64,000 nt of DNA from Diphasiastrum complanatum (GCA_029204225.1 CM055097.1:64738540-64802539), one strand, 5' to 3'; counted from the stretch's first letter, positions 20,971 to 33,727 are shown. The notes: generated from the sequence alone by a model not told the origin. A program made the numbers and translations.

Positions 20971-21950
20971 AGGCGTATAGGACTCGAAACAACCAATATG
21001 GCTGGTCATATGTTGTGTGGCTCCGGAATCAAGAAACCAGGAGTTGTCGTTGGATGCTTCTTGATGGCTTGTCATGAATGCATCATGATCTGATTTTTGA
21101 ATAGGCTGTGGAGCTTCTGTAGTTGCATTTGCCACTTGATTCGATTGTTCTTTGCTGTTATTCTTGGCTTGCAGTATCCGACAGTCTTGGATCTTGTGGT
21201 TGGAATGCTTGCAGTATCTGTAGAACAGCTTCTTCTTTGTTGGCTGATTCGACTACTTGTGACAATGTGTCAGTTTATGATCTTTCTTCGATGACTTTGG
21301 GTCATTCTTCTTTTGCTTAGTCAAATCTTTGTTGGTGTATAGGGTGTGAGAGTCAACAGTCGAGGAACTGGAAGCTTCATTCTTCGAGTGTCTTTTTGCA
21401 ACAACATTGTGAGGACTCTTGAAAGAGTCAGTTCGAAGTGTGTTATGATGATCATCACCCAGCTGTCATATGAGCTTGGCAAGCTTAATAGCAGTGTCAT
21501 TATTGCATCTTGATTGTCAATGACATATCTGACAGCGGCCATTTGCTTCAGCAGGTTATTGAACTGGTTGATCTAATTCCGCACAGAATCGCCATTTGTC
21601 ATTTTGAGGGAGTAAAATGTCTTCTTGAGATGTAGCTTGGAAGCTATATCCCGCATTTCGGATAATGTGCTCAAGATGTCCTAGACTTCCTTGGACGTTT
21701 GAGCTTCAGACACATGGCCAATTTGCATGTTTGAGATGTTGAGGATGATCAGCGCAAATGCCTTTCCATCCTTCAGCTTCCATCAGGAGATTGTAGCATC
21801 GTGGCCTTGGGTCTTTCTTGCCTCCATACTTGTAACAATGTTATACAACTCCTTAGCCATTAGCACAATTTTCATCTTAAATTTCCACAGATGGTAATTG
21901 GCTCCATCAAGCTTTTCCATTATAGGACTGGATTTTCCTTGGGAATCCAT
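20971..21950 (-). mobile_element. Ty1/copia gag and start of protease (segment A)
   Basis: Read on the minus strand from the ATG at 21950: MDSQGKSSP, then KLDGANYHLWKFKMK (UBN2-type Gag), HLKKTFYSLKM, and a decayed zinc-knuckle and protease start near 21200-20971. Several stops and shifts interrupt it. The piece ending near 20971 matches 45460-45540, the same region in another copia. The polymerase half of the element is absent. It follows the LTR and primer-binding site at 22172-22966. Confidence 0.8.
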
Positions 21951-22171
21951 GTGGAAGATTAGTCTAGATGATAGTAAAAGCTATCAATGACTTAAGTATG
22001 AAAATCTAGTGCAAAATTATAGAACAAGAAAATAAGTATCCTAACGGCTAGTAGGATCAGGCTCTGTGGGAAGCTTATCAAGCTATAGAAATACCTATGA
22101 TATAAAACCACTTGAAAAATTAGATGGGTTCTGATCATAAACTCTAAACGATCAAAAAATAACAATCTACT

Positions 22172-22183
22172 GTTGTGATACCA
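22172..22183 (-). other. Primer-binding site of the copia element (segment A)
   Basis: On the minus strand TGGTATCACAAC follows the LTR end ...CCCAACA directly. The first eight bases match the 3' end of initiator tRNA-Met; the rest is mutated compared with the second copy at 54575-54586. Confidence 0.8.
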
Positions 22184-22966
22184 TGTTGGGGAAGTGTGAG
22201 AAGTTCCCACGGTGCGTGCACTACTAATAACTAAGTAGGCGAATACAATGATAGGAAAATTAAGTTTAGAGCTAGATGCATGGTGATAGCAGAAGCAAGA
22301 GCAGACTATCAGACAAAGCAATCAGAAAGTCAGACAGAGAGTGGAAAGCATTACAATACCGACAAAATCTGAATGTAGAACTAGACAACACTTTGTTCAG
22401 ATCAATTGTAATGAAATGCAATTCAGTAATGCAGGTGAGCACAAAACAATAGCCGGCAAAACCGCGTGCTCACAAATCTAACTACAATCTGTAAAAGCTA
22501 TGAGCTCATACTGACAATCCATTTGAAAAAAAGAATTGATGCATGAATGTATCTACAATGTCTATCTCTATAGTGTTGTTGATCACACTACTGCTGCTCT
22601 AGCTACATAATGATTTACATGATATATACATTTATGCAGATGAGTGTACAAGAAATAGCGTGGAGTCATTGTGCCGTCTGGTAGGAGATTGTGGCTGGTG
22701 TCATTGTCAAGTTGGTTGCGCAATACAGAGGATGAGTGTGAGGAGGCCGATAAGTCGATCTTTTCCCGATATGTCGTCCAGGATGGGTCCCCTGATATGT
22801 CGTCCAAGTTGGGTCTACCCGATAAGTCGTCCAACTCCGATATGTCGGCCACCTTCATTTGCTCGTCTTCAATAGTCGAGCTACATGACAATGCAAGTAA
22901 ATATACAACAGTGAATGGAACTAGATTAACATAGGATTTAGGAGAGTAGAGGAGATAAATCTAACA
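22184..22966 (-). mobile_element. Copia LTR, segment A (783 bp)
   Basis: On the minus strand the LTR runs from TGTTAGATTTATC to TCCCCAACA, with TG...CA ends and the primer-binding site next to it. A closely similar LTR of 780 bp is at 54587-55366. It contains five copies of a CCGATAWGTCG motif at 22745-22850, probably promoter or enhancer elements. No partner LTR on the 3' side is seen. Confidence 0.85.
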
Positions 22967-23601
22967 TTCAGCACTTCACATGGGTAACTTTATGTGCACA
23001 TATCTCTATAGGACTCCTATTATAGACATGTTTCCATAGTCATAAAGGATTTTTGAAAGTACATAGCCAAATAAAGAATTGAAGAAAGCACCTTCAAAAG
23101 AGCTGAAACTTTCTAGCACCTTTCAATAATTTTCAATACTTTTCAGCACTTGACATGGGTAACATTAAATGCACATATCTATCTTTACATAACTCCAAAT
23201 TGACAAAAAATTGAGAGACATGTTTCTATGGTCATATAATACTTTTTAAAGTAGAAAAACCAAAAACATATTGTTAAAATCATGGTATTATAGCACTCAT
23301 ATATGATATTTTTAGTTTTGGTGATTTTTATCAACACTTAAAAGGGTAACTTTGAATGCATGTAGGTGCATGATCTTGGTCTTTTACATTATATCTTGGA
23401 AATAGAGGTATTTAGAACTTCTCAATTTAAATTCATATGTCAAGAGAAGTATGCTAATGCTATTCTAAAAAAATTTCATATGGTAGATGCTAAATCTTGT
23501 GATACACCAATGGAGTCAAATGTAAAGCTAACTATAAGAGGTAATGAAAGATCCTTCGAGGACATTACTCTCTATAGGAAGCTAGTTGGTTAACTCATAT
23601 A
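22967..23601 (+). repeat. Duplicated flank with copia reverse transcriptase remnant
   Basis: The flank is homologous to 55367-56428 but lacks about 425 bases. It contains a diverged tandem unit (CAGCACTT...GGGTAAC, then ...ATGTTTCYATRGTCATA). From 23366 it holds plus-strand copia reverse transcriptase sequence beginning MHDLGLLHYILEIEVF and ending YRKLVG. The homology stops at 23601-23602 where a copia LTR begins. Confidence 0.75.
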
Positions 23602-24416
23602 TGGTGGCGCTCTTGGTGAGTCTGACTAGTTGTCCAAGGAGAGCAGAGGCGTCCAAAAGTTGACGTTTTGGTGCCATTTGGGTGATCAGGCGGCGATTCC
23701 AAGGTATGAGGGTCAGAGGAAGAAATGAAGGCTGTAAAAAAGGTTGATGCCGAGTTAGGATGAGTAAAAGGCTGATGGCGAGTTAGGACGAGTATGTCGG
23801 AAATCTGTGAGAATGTGTAGAAGCTACTAAGCGAGCTTGGTGTAGGATCAAAAACGCCACAGTTAGCAACAAAACGTTCAAATTGAATGATTCAAACAAA
23901 TGCATTAAGAATGATACAGTAGTGAGATTGAGAATTTGCACTCTGATTAATAACAAACAATGAGTATAATGCTTGAAGTGATAACTTCAGCTTACAGTCG
24001 TTGAGAGTGATAACTCTGGTTACAAAAACTCGAAAAATCAGAAGAAATTTTCTGATGAAGATTCTAGGATTGATATTCTACAAAATATCTACAACTAGCT
24101 TTTTTTGCATTTATTATAACCACCTCATTACAGTTAATGCATGTACAAAGTGGGCGGACTATCAATGTGAAGTCGTTGGGTCAGATTTTAGACTAACAAT
24201 GTCAAAATTTACAAGTCTCAAAAAAATGTACAATGACTCAAAAATATACACTGACTCAAAACATATAGAATTTTTTAAGTCGATCCTGTATCGAAGAGTT
24301 CTAGAAAAATTCGATCTTGAATTTTTCAATCCTCTGTTCAGAAATTTGAGCCTTCTATTTCTGGTTTTTCAAGAGGCTCATTATTGAATAGATTTGAGGT
24401 TGAGCATAAAATTCCA
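23602..24416 (-). mobile_element. 3' LTR of the 24-27.7 kb copia element
   Basis: The lower boundary is fixed because the uninterrupted counterpart at 56430 continues differently right after TAACTCATATAT. The upper end is next to the polypurine tract (TTAAGAGGGA on the minus strand, 24421-24430). Ends are TG...CA when read as TGGAATTTTATG to CGCCACCA. It contains two GCGAGTTAGGA words near 23750-23790 that recur at 27790-27960. Confidence 0.6.
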
Positions 24417-27400
24417 AAACTCCCTCTTAATGTGGATCCTGAAAACTTTTGATTTTCACATTCAACATCATGTTGAATCTGAGATGGTTCTCCTCTGACA
24501 GAGCCTTTGTGAAGTAATCTGCTGCCATTGATTCTGTCCTGTAGCAAAAGATACCTCCTTGCCTTGCACTTTCTCTCTCAAATAGTGATATCTGATTTCG
24601 ATATGCTTGCTTCAAGAATGAAATCTCGGATTGAGAGAGAGAGAGAGCTATGGTGGTTTGATTGTCACAAAAGATGGTCGTTGGATGTGATTGTGCAAGG
24701 TCGATTTTTGCTAGCAGGTGCCTTAGCCAAATTGCCTCCTTGGTAGCATTCATGGCAACAATGTATTCTGATTCGGTTGATAACAATGCTATTGAGGTCT
24801 TTGTTTGGTTGTTCCAAGAAATTGGGCCTTGATTGTATAAAAATACAAATCCATAAGTCGATATTCTGGTATCAATATCCCCTGCCCAATCTACATCTAT
24901 GTATCCTTCAAGTATGTTGGTAGGTTGGCTGTCTCCATGGCTGAGTGAACTGATCGAGTATGCAAGGTCGGGTTGAGTGCGATCATTGCATATATCAGTG
25001 AGCATTTGATGGAGTGAAATGGATATCGCTTCATCTCTTTCTTTTCTGCCTCAGTTTGAGGAGATTGTTCCTTTGATAGCTTCAGTCCAGGGTCGCGTGG
25101 AAAGAGACTCGGTTTGCGGTTGGCCATTCCATATTTTTTCAGCATGTTTGTGAGATATCTCTGCTGGTTGATGAAAATCAGTCTGTTGGATCGAATTCGA
25201 AAAATTTCGATTCCGAGACAATAGTGGGCTGGACTCGTATCAATTATTTTGTACTCCATGGCCAACATGTATTTCGTTTCCTTCATCAGATTCAAATTGT
25301 TATTGAGTAATAGTGTATCATCTACATAGAGAGTGATGATGATGAAGAAATTCGATACAGACTTGAAGTAGACATTCGAGTTTATTGAGTTTGGAATAAA
25401 ACCATCTCAATCATTTATTTTCTAGAACCAAGCCCTGGGTGACTATTTCAACCTATAGAGTGCCTTGTGAATTGCAAACAAGGTGTTGCCAACCCCTTAG
25501 CTCATATCCTTCTGGTTGTGACATAAAAATTTCCTCTTCAATGGTTTTGTTGAGAAAAGTGGTATGGACATCCATTTGATGGACTTTGAGATCTACTGCA
25601 GCTACAAAGGAAAGTAAGAGTCGGATCGAAGCTTGTTTCACGATTGGGCTGAAGATCTCAAATAATCTTGATCTGAAATCAGGGAATAGCCTTTGGCGAC
25701 CAGCCTGGCTTTGTAACAATTCAGCCTTCCTTCAGCATCATACTTCGCCTTGAATATCCATTTGCATGGAATCAGATTTCTTCCCTTTGGTAGCCCAATG
25801 ACTGTCCACGTTTGATTCTCTATCAGAGAATCGAATTTAGTGTCCATCGTTGCTTTCCATCAAAACTGTATTTGGTTCCTGCATGAAGTAGTAGGCTGCA
25901 TTGTCCATAAATCTGGATGGAGTTTGTCTTGATCGATAGACCTTCCTAGCTGGATTTTTGACCCCCTGCTATTCAGGCTCATTTTTTGACTTTGTATCAA
26001 TTTCTTGATTTTCGATTCTAGAATCTTTTCCGATAAATGGATAAAAAATTTCTTCGATACCTGACTTGGAAATTTCTTGAGCTTTTCCCTTGTGGTTGAT
26101 AAATTGATCTTCCACAAAAATGACATCTCTACTCGTGAATGATTTTTCTATTTCCAGATTGTAGAGCTTGTATGCCTTGTGATCTAGGAAGTAGCCAATG
26201 AAAATCAATTTTGTGCTTTTGTCATCTAGCTTCTTCTTGAGATCCTTAGGGATATGAGCATAAGCAATGCAACCAAACACTCTGATATTCTTGAGTGATA
26301 GTTTCGATCCTGTTCACATCTCATAAGGTGTTTTGCCATTCAAAACTATGGTGATGGATTGATTTTGTAGATAGGTGGCTGTTGAAATAGCTTCTGTCCA
26401 AAAATTTTTGGGAAGAGAGGCATGGTCCAGCATGCTCTTGGCACTTTTGATAAGTGTTCGATTCTTCCATTCAGCTACACCATTGGACTGAGGTGAGTAG
26501 CTTGTTGTGAATTGTTGTTGTATTCCGTTGACCTTGCAGAACTCCTTAAATTTGGTGGAGATAAAGTTTTCCCCTCCATCTGTGCGTAGAGCTTTGATCT
26601 TTCTTTGGGTTTGATTTTTTGTAGATGCCTTGAACTGCATGAAAAACGTGAATCCCTCTGATTTGTTCTTTAGAAAATAGGTTGTAGTCCTTCGAGAGAA
26701 GTCATCGATGAAGGCTAGGAGGTATAGAGCTCCCCCTTTGGAAGTAGTCTGTATTGGGCCATAGATGTCGCTATGTGCAAAATCTAGCAAGCCTTTGGAA
26801 GTATGAACTGAACTGAGTCAGAAATGAAAGGACTTCTAGCATGTTTGTTGATTATATAGCTTTCACATGGGGAAGTTGGCTTGGTGACAGAAGACAGATC
26901 TTGTACATTTGATGAATACTTTTGTAGTTCAAATGGTCTAATCCATTTGAAAAACTGTAATCCCTCTGAAATGCTTTGGAAGAATAACACTGGCTGAGTT
27001 TGTAGAGATTGCCACTTCTTCTTCCGAAACCTAAAACTTTCTGAGATTTGTCAAGGATGGTGTAGTCATTTGTATCAAATTCGACCCTCCGACCTGAATC
27101 AGTGATTCTTCTAAGTGAGAGTAGATTCTTGGTCAGATTTGGAATGTGGGAAATGTTGGACAGTAACTTGACTTCACCATTCTGAAATTCAATTATGACT
27201 ATTCCTTCACCTTGAATCGAATGTGATGAGTTGTCTTCAAGTTGCACAACTTGAGAATGGGTGAAAGATCTATAATCTTTGAACTGGTCTTGATGGTGAG
27301 TCATGTGTTGAGTTGCTCTAGAATCGAGATACCAGGAGTTGATATCCTGTTGTTCTCCATCCTTGGTCATAAAGGTTGTTTCATCTTCCTCTTGCTGTTG

Positions 27401-27660
27401 TATCGAAAAACTGGTTGAGGCAAAATTTGCTTGTTGTTGGATCTGCTTCTTCTTCTCATTGTTGAATTTTAAAGTTCTACAGTCCTTGATCTCATGTCCA
27501 GTTCTCTTGCAGTATCTGCAGAATAGTTTCTGCTTTGGTTGGGAAGATGGAGAGTTCGAATTCGACCCTCAGCTTGAATTTGAGCCTGAGTCAAAATTCG
27601 ATCATGACTGCATATTGCTCTTCTTTTTGGATTTAAACTTCTAATTTTTGGAATATAGAG
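24417..27660 (-). mobile_element. Ty1/copia internal region, decayed
   Basis: In minus-strand order from 27660: a zinc knuckle (CRYCKRTGHEIKDC), protease (NSWYLDSRATQHMT, with DSG changed to DSR), GAG-pre-integrase, integrase core (DFAHSDIYGPI, AFIDDFSRRT, SYSPQSNGVAEWKNRTL), post-integrase MFGCIAYAHIPKDLKKKL, reverse transcriptase (NLIPCKWIFKAKYDAEG, VAAVDLKVHQMDVHT), and RNase H (GYIDVDWAGD, LSTESEYIVAM) to 24427. It has many frameshifts and stops. The YVDD box region is present near 25310 but frameshifted. The 5' LTR is not confirmed. Confidence 0.9.
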
Positions 27661-27879
27661 CTTGAGGATCCGATCATGTGCCTGAGGAGGTTGCAAATAT
27701 TTTGGCCTCCTCTTGTTGAAGTAATGAAATCACTTAAAGTTGGTGGAGGATGGGTGAGAAAACACGATTGGCTAGTAAATGGATGATGGCGAGTAAAAGG
27801 TTTTGAGCGCAAGTTAGGGCGAGTAAATGGATAGTGTGAAAAATGAGGAGTGAAAGGCACTGGTCTGATGGCGAGTAAA

Positions 27880-28190
27880 ACAAAAGGTTTGAACGTGAGA
27901 AAATGAGCAGCACGAGTTAGGATGAGTAAACGGTGAGCTAGCGCGAGTTAGGACAAGTAAACAGAAGTAAGGATTTCCTATTACTCACGTCTTTATATAG
28001 GGTTCCGTTTTACTCGCCTATTGTTATTTTTAGAAGTTGGTCCTATCAATGCCAGATCATCAGTGTTTGCACTGAGCACATCCCGTTTCCTGATTGGCTA
28101 CCATATTTGAGAGATTTTCTAATCAGAGACTCTCGTTGTTTGCTAAATTGTCAATTTTGTCAAAATCGAACCTAACTAGTGGTCAGACTA
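27880..28190. repeat. Dispersed CGAGTAA-rich repeat, copy 2
   Basis: Homologous to 7060-7335: GCGAGTTAGGAYGAGTAAA words, a TATATAGG site, ACTCGCCTATTGTTATTTT, then CTCGTTGTTTGCTAAATTGTC. It lies just upstream (in minus-strand terms) of the copia at 24-27.7 kb and may be part of its 5' LTR. Confidence 0.5.
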
Positions 28191-28359
28191 GAATTTTTGT
28201 AGACAAATTTGATCATGCATACATCTACAATAGAGTACAATAATAGCAGGGGCAGGGGCTGCTAAAAGTAGCAATGGGAAAAATTGGGATAGGTCGGGAT
28301 TTTGTACATGGGTGAGGGCAATTTGTACAAGGCGGGATTTTCATATACAGGGGTCTGTC

Positions 28360-29600
28360 AGCACCGCGTCTAACCTACCTAACTAGATCTAACCTAACTT
28401 TTATCTATCCTATAACTAATAGATCTATTCTACGACTAAGGCTTTATTATGCTATGGAGCCTCAATCTAATCTAATCGGGTTGATCTAACCATAAGCCTA
28501 ATTTCCCTGAACTTCTAATTTAAATGACCTGCCTAACTTAGATCTACCTAATCTAACCTACATAACCATCTAATCTACCTAACGATCTAATTTGCCTAAC
28601 TATCTAATTAAGGAGGTAATCTAATGTTAGTTATTCTAGTCTATGGAACACGGTCGGTTATCCTATGGCTAGACTAATCCTAACTCTATCTTAACTGATC
28701 TAATTGGTCTACCTACTCTAAGATCTATCTGACTAATCATCTAGACCTAATTGACCTAACTTAGATTAATCCTAGCTACGAGGTCTGGATCGTCTAATCA
28801 GAACTCTATCCACCTATCTTAGGCTTACCCTAGCTAACTAGGCCTAGTTATTTACCTACTAATCTATCTAAACTAAAGCTATTTGGCTTACCACTAATTT
28901 ATCTAACTACGTAGATCTAATCCAACCTAATTAGCCTATCTTAAGGGTCAACTATTCTAGATCTAACCAGGTCGCTTAGAATTTAACTTCTAATTACCCT
29001 CACTATCCTATGCTCAATCTAATCTAATCGGGTTGATCTAACCATAAGCCTAATTTTCCTAAACTTCTAATTTAAATGACCTGCCTAACTTAGATCTACC
29101 TAATCTAACCTACATAACCATCTAATCTACCTAACGATCTAATTTGCCTAACTATCTAATTAAGGAGGTAATCTAATGTTAGTTATTCTAGTCTATGGAA
29201 CACGGTCGGTTATCCTATGGCTAGACTAATCCTAACTCTATCTTAACTGATCTAATTGGTCTACCTACTCTAAGATCTATCTGACTAATCATCTAGACCT
29301 AATTGACCTAACTTAGATTAATCCTAGCTACGAGGTCTGGATCGTCTAATCAGAACGCTATCCACCTATCTTAGGCTTACCCTAGCTAACTAGGCCTAGT
29401 TATTTACCTACTAATCTATCTAAACTAAAGCTATTTGGCTTACCACTAATTTATCTAACTACGTAGATCTAATCCAACCTAATTAGCCTATCTTAAGGGT
29501 CAACTATTCTAGATCTAACCAGGTCGCTTAGGATTTAACTTCTAATTACCCTCACTATCCTATGCTACCTCTATCCTAATCGATAACCTTCTAACTTACC
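28360..29600. repeat. CTAA/ATCTA-rich region with a 552-bp tandem duplication
   Basis: The plus strand is made almost wholly of words such as CTAAC, ATCTA and CCTAA for over 1.2 kb, with no long ORF. Within it, 28461-29012 is followed directly by 29013-29564, the same 552 bases with only a handful of differences. Both begin CTCAATCTAATC and end TATCCTATG. The bias resembles degenerate telomere-like or satellite sequence but there is no regular short repeat. Nothing else is recognisable. Confidence 0.9.
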
Positions 29601-30852
29601 TCATGAGCACTAAAGAGAGAACATATTTTGGGTGAGTGAAACTACCCTTAATGGCTCAAGGCCTCTGTCCCTTAACAAGAGGTTAAATGAAACATGTTGA
29701 ATGAGAATAGTTCCCTTGGTTTGATTGAAAATTAATTAGGGAAGTCTAAGTAACACAAGATGATGGGAAATGCTTCTTGGTTTCCAAGAGGAGGCTCGAA
29801 CCTGGGACCAAAGACATGATGGGAAATGAAGGAATTTACATAGAATACTTTTGGCATGTTCTATCTAACTTGGCTTACCTCGTGAGGAGAGTGGGTTTGC
29901 CAACACTTAAGTTCCAGTTTTATGTCTAAAGGTTTGACATGGATTAAAGCCATTAAGGCTTTGGCCAATTATTTCTAAGAAAGGATGCTGCAGTGCATAT
30001 ACTCATTCTGGGTAGACATTTGATTTGCAATCTATGCTGAGATTGTGAGCAGTCGCTATTGGAGCCACGCGAGATATTTGTTTGTCGGATAACACAATAC
30101 AACTCAAAGACAAACAAAAATTGGCTATACATTGATATGCTGTCTGTATTGATGGGCAGTTTTCTAACACTTTTTGAGTAACTGTGATCGTTTTGCTTTC
30201 TGTCTATAGTACTGGAGCCTGTTTTTTATTTCAACGACCTTCATTTGGGTTTACCTCATGAGGGTTATCATTCTTTAGTTTAAGCTCATTTATGCTTTAT
30301 ACTGTACGCTTTGAGAAAATAACGAAAACAAACAAATATACACTTAAACATTCTCAAAACATGAGCATTTCCAGACCACGATATCCAGGTGCTTGTTTGC
30401 CACACTTACGCAATTTGACCAAACAAAGACATCATATGTTAAACTTCCATCAGGTGGTATGGAATCTACTAAACGAAAAACAAGTATGTGATATCCGGTA
30501 TCAAAGGTGTGGTGTCTACTTAAAGAACAGACTATAGTACTAGCAAAATCTTTTAAATAAATTTTAACTCCGATCTTCCAACTTTCAGAAAAATTTTATT
30601 ATGATGCAGTTGCAAGATGGGAAAATACATCATCAGATAATTTCATCAAATGAGATGGAGCTCAAGAACCAACCAAGACTAGATTCAGCAGACAGTATGT
30701 GAAAATGAAACCATTATGTCTCCATTGTAGAACTGGAGCCATGAGCTCGCACAGAAGCTAGTTTTAAGCCTGTCAAGTCAGACAACTTATGATCAGCCAT
30801 CTTGACCTCTCCAATATGAACAGTCCTTGCATGAGAAATATGGAACCAATTG
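29601..30852. other. Gene-free stretch before the permease gene
   Basis: I find no gene. A phrase near 29792 (GGCTCGAACCTGGGACC) resembles a tRNA T-arm or SINE B box, without the rest of a tRNA. The last 300 bases are presumably the permease 3' UTR. Confidence 0.45.
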
Positions 30853-33727
30853 CTATGCTTCCATAAATGAACGATATTGACGCAAATCCTTGATAATACC
30901 TGCTACAGACCCCACAGCTGCTGCCACTGACACCAGAAGACATATCATACTAAGAAGCTTCAAGTGACACCATTTAGATGTCCATGGAGCTGTTTTCGAC
31001 TGAGCAATGTGCATCTCTATGGGGAAGTAAACAGTCAGAGGCCAAAAGGCAAAAGCACCCATGAGACCCAAGACATCATTGAAGAAAGGCAGGAGCATTG
31101 CAATAGCGGTAGTTGAAATCACAAAGACTGATCTCCAAATTATTCTAAATGGGCTGATAAGAAGATAACCACGGAAAGGGATGCCAACTGTATATTCTTT
31201 CTTAAAGAATTTGCTCCTTGGCCATGTGCTTGACACCCAATCCTCAACAAATGCGAACAGTGGCTGGCTGTACACCTGCATGTTAAAATTCGCTGAGCTT
31301 GTGTTCTGTCAAGTAAATACAGTACATAATGATCATGAAACATCGATGGGAACATGATGTAATGCATCAAATTTACTTCTCCTGCGTGCATATAACGATT
31401 TCAAGAACCTTCACCTTGTAAATTGACCTTGTTGAGAGAGATGTATCCCGGTGAGTAATCAAATCAATCTAATTAAGAACTCTCCAAGAAAACAAATGTG
31501 GAAGATATGCACCCTGAGCATTGCACAGAATGAACTTAGACAGATGTATAAAACAATCTGTTATTTCGGGTCTTATTATTGGTGGTGAGATGTGATACCA
31601 ACATTGCAACCTTTACTGAACCCCAAAGTCCAATATGGAAACTTTTTATCTAGTGACCTCAAGGGTTTTCTATTTGATGTATGGGTGTCACATAATCAAA
31701 AGATCGTACGTCGTAAAATCCTGAGCATGGCGATCCCCTTGGAATAAGCAGACTGAGTTCCGATGAATGTTAATAGCTCATAGCATTGCCATGAACATTG
31801 AACATTTGAACTGTGTAGGAAACAGATGATGTCCATATACCTGATAGGCGCCAACCAAGTGAATTACAATGCAAGCATTAGCGACATCAACGAGCCAGAA
31901 GGGATTATAAAATCCAAATCCCGTCAGCAAATTTCCAGGGGCAGTATCTCCAAAGGCAGCATAGCCAAAGCATCCAACAGACATGTAAAAAACGGTGGTT
32001 GTAAATATTCCCAGCAGTGTAGCCTTTTTCATTACACTATTCTCAGCAGGTGTAGCTTTTAAAGTATCCTGGTGCAACAACGATGCAACAGTCAACTACT
32101 AAAGATCAGAGCAAGATCTACATATGACATTTACGAAAACATTCCAACGACTAGCAAAAGCTTAACCCAAGGAAAGCCTCTGAACACAGCTTGATCTTAT
32201 CGGAATAAATCCATTTAAAATTATCTGGAGTAATTTGTACCTGAATTTCTATAAGAATCATCGAAAAGGAATACGCAAAGGCAATGTTACCAAGAGATTG
32301 GAAGACGTGCCATAGCTTATTTAAAAGACCCAGTGTACTCAAACTCTTTCCTGTGAGAGTGCCATGAGAATGCCCCCTCTCTAACATCAATGCCACCATC
32401 GAAGTTCAGATTGTTAACAAGACTCTACCACATACCGTAGCATCTAGAACAAAGTTTATCGCATAGATAACATCCCACTTTCAAAACTGATAAAAGATTA
32501 CACTAATCTAGTAAAGTGACTCGCTGCGCCTATGCATGACGAGCATATTGAGGAAAGCATACCAAACGTTTTCGCAATACCAAGACCTAGTCCAATAAGC
32601 GAATATGAAAAAGACATCACTGCTGCGGCTACGGACAGCCAAGATATCTTGCTGAAATCCGGTATTTGAGACAATAAAAGCTGTGTCGCTCCAAAAATAG
32701 TCATGTATATGTTGCTAGAGGTCCGACAGAGAGCTTGCTCTCCATGCACGTGAAAACAGTTGGAACGTTTGATAGCCCTGATTTCAGACATGAATTCTTC
32801 TTTAGCGATGTCTAACTCTTCCTTCTCTTTCTACCACAGCAATATTATTTAATCGTTGCTATTTTATTTTACCATCCAACTTCAGAATCTTCAAAACTAA
32901 CTGATCTCGAGGAAGTATTTATGAGCGGAGAGATGGATTATAATGAGTCAGAACAGCTTACACCATGCTGATGGAGGCCGTGATTGTGTAGCCGATGGCT
33001 GTTCCAACGAGATTGCCATACTGCACCGCACCACAAATCCATACCTTTGTTCCACCTGCGTGTTCCAATTTCCTGAGAATTATCTGCGACTGATCCTACA
33101 AAACGAAGCACAAAAGCTGAGGTTTAAGCGACAAACAACCTAAGTTGGCTTTCACTGCATCCATGTATGTGTAGTTTCGCCGTCCCGTTACAGGATCAGG
33201 TGATCGATAGCAATCCGCAAGAAGTAGTGAAGTGTAATAGGTAACAAACGCGAAGGCGAGAAGAACCGGAGGCCCTGCGACCCATCCAAGTTGAGCCATG
33301 CTCCAAGCTAGCGAGAGCACACCCGATCCTATAACAGCGGTTATGACATGAGCGGAAGCATTCCACAGGTTTCCTGCAACACTTGTATTGGATTAGTTGG
33401 CACAAGACTGAGCAACTATGGAAAATGCGATCCCAATCCTAAGCAGAGAAAGTACATGCCTTCGTGGTTTTGTCATAATTTGAATCCACTTCCATTCATT
33501 TGCAGTTGGTTGTCCCTCATTTAAACAGGAAACAGGTGATCACTGCAAGAAACAAGTAGAACTAGCTGATCAGAATAAATACCTGTGCGCTTTGGACGAC
33601 CATCATCATCGATAGCATCTGGTTGAGCCGCAGGGCCACCGAATCGTTTGACATTATCCGTGGGAGAGCCCATTTCCATGTGATCACCATTTGTATCCGC
33701 TGAAACTCGTAATTGCGTTTTCAACAT
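30853..33727 (-). CDS. Plant amino acid permease (AAP type)
   Basis: Seven exons on the minus strand: 33583-33727, 33140-33373, 32962-33055, 32563-32777, 32241-32380, 31841-32068, 30853-31275. All junctions are GT-AG and keep frame, giving 492 residues, the normal length for the family. After a polar N-terminus comes GNLWNASAHVITAVIGSGVL, the first membrane segment of the AAAP family, then SLAWSMAQLGW, the motif AIKRSNCFH, SQIPDF, GYAAFGDTAPGNLLTGFG, VGAYQVYSQPLFAFVE, and PFFNDVLGLMGAFAFWPLTV near the end. About ten to eleven hydrophobic segments are visible. AAPs are proton-coupled amino acid importers of the plasma membrane. No frameshift or stop is seen, so this is an active-looking host gene. 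The start at 33727 is the first ATG in frame; a 5' UTR intron may end at TTACAG shortly before it. Substrate preference cannot be told from the sequence. Confidence 0.95.

Noticed and set aside
28360-29600. Telomeric or interstitial telomere repeat
   Set aside because: CTAA-rich words resemble the complement of TTTAGGG, but there is no run of the true seven-base repeat and no fixed short period.
29785-29815. tRNA gene or SINE
   Set aside because: Only a B-box-like GGCTCGAACCTGGGACC is present; no acceptor stem, A box or tail was found.
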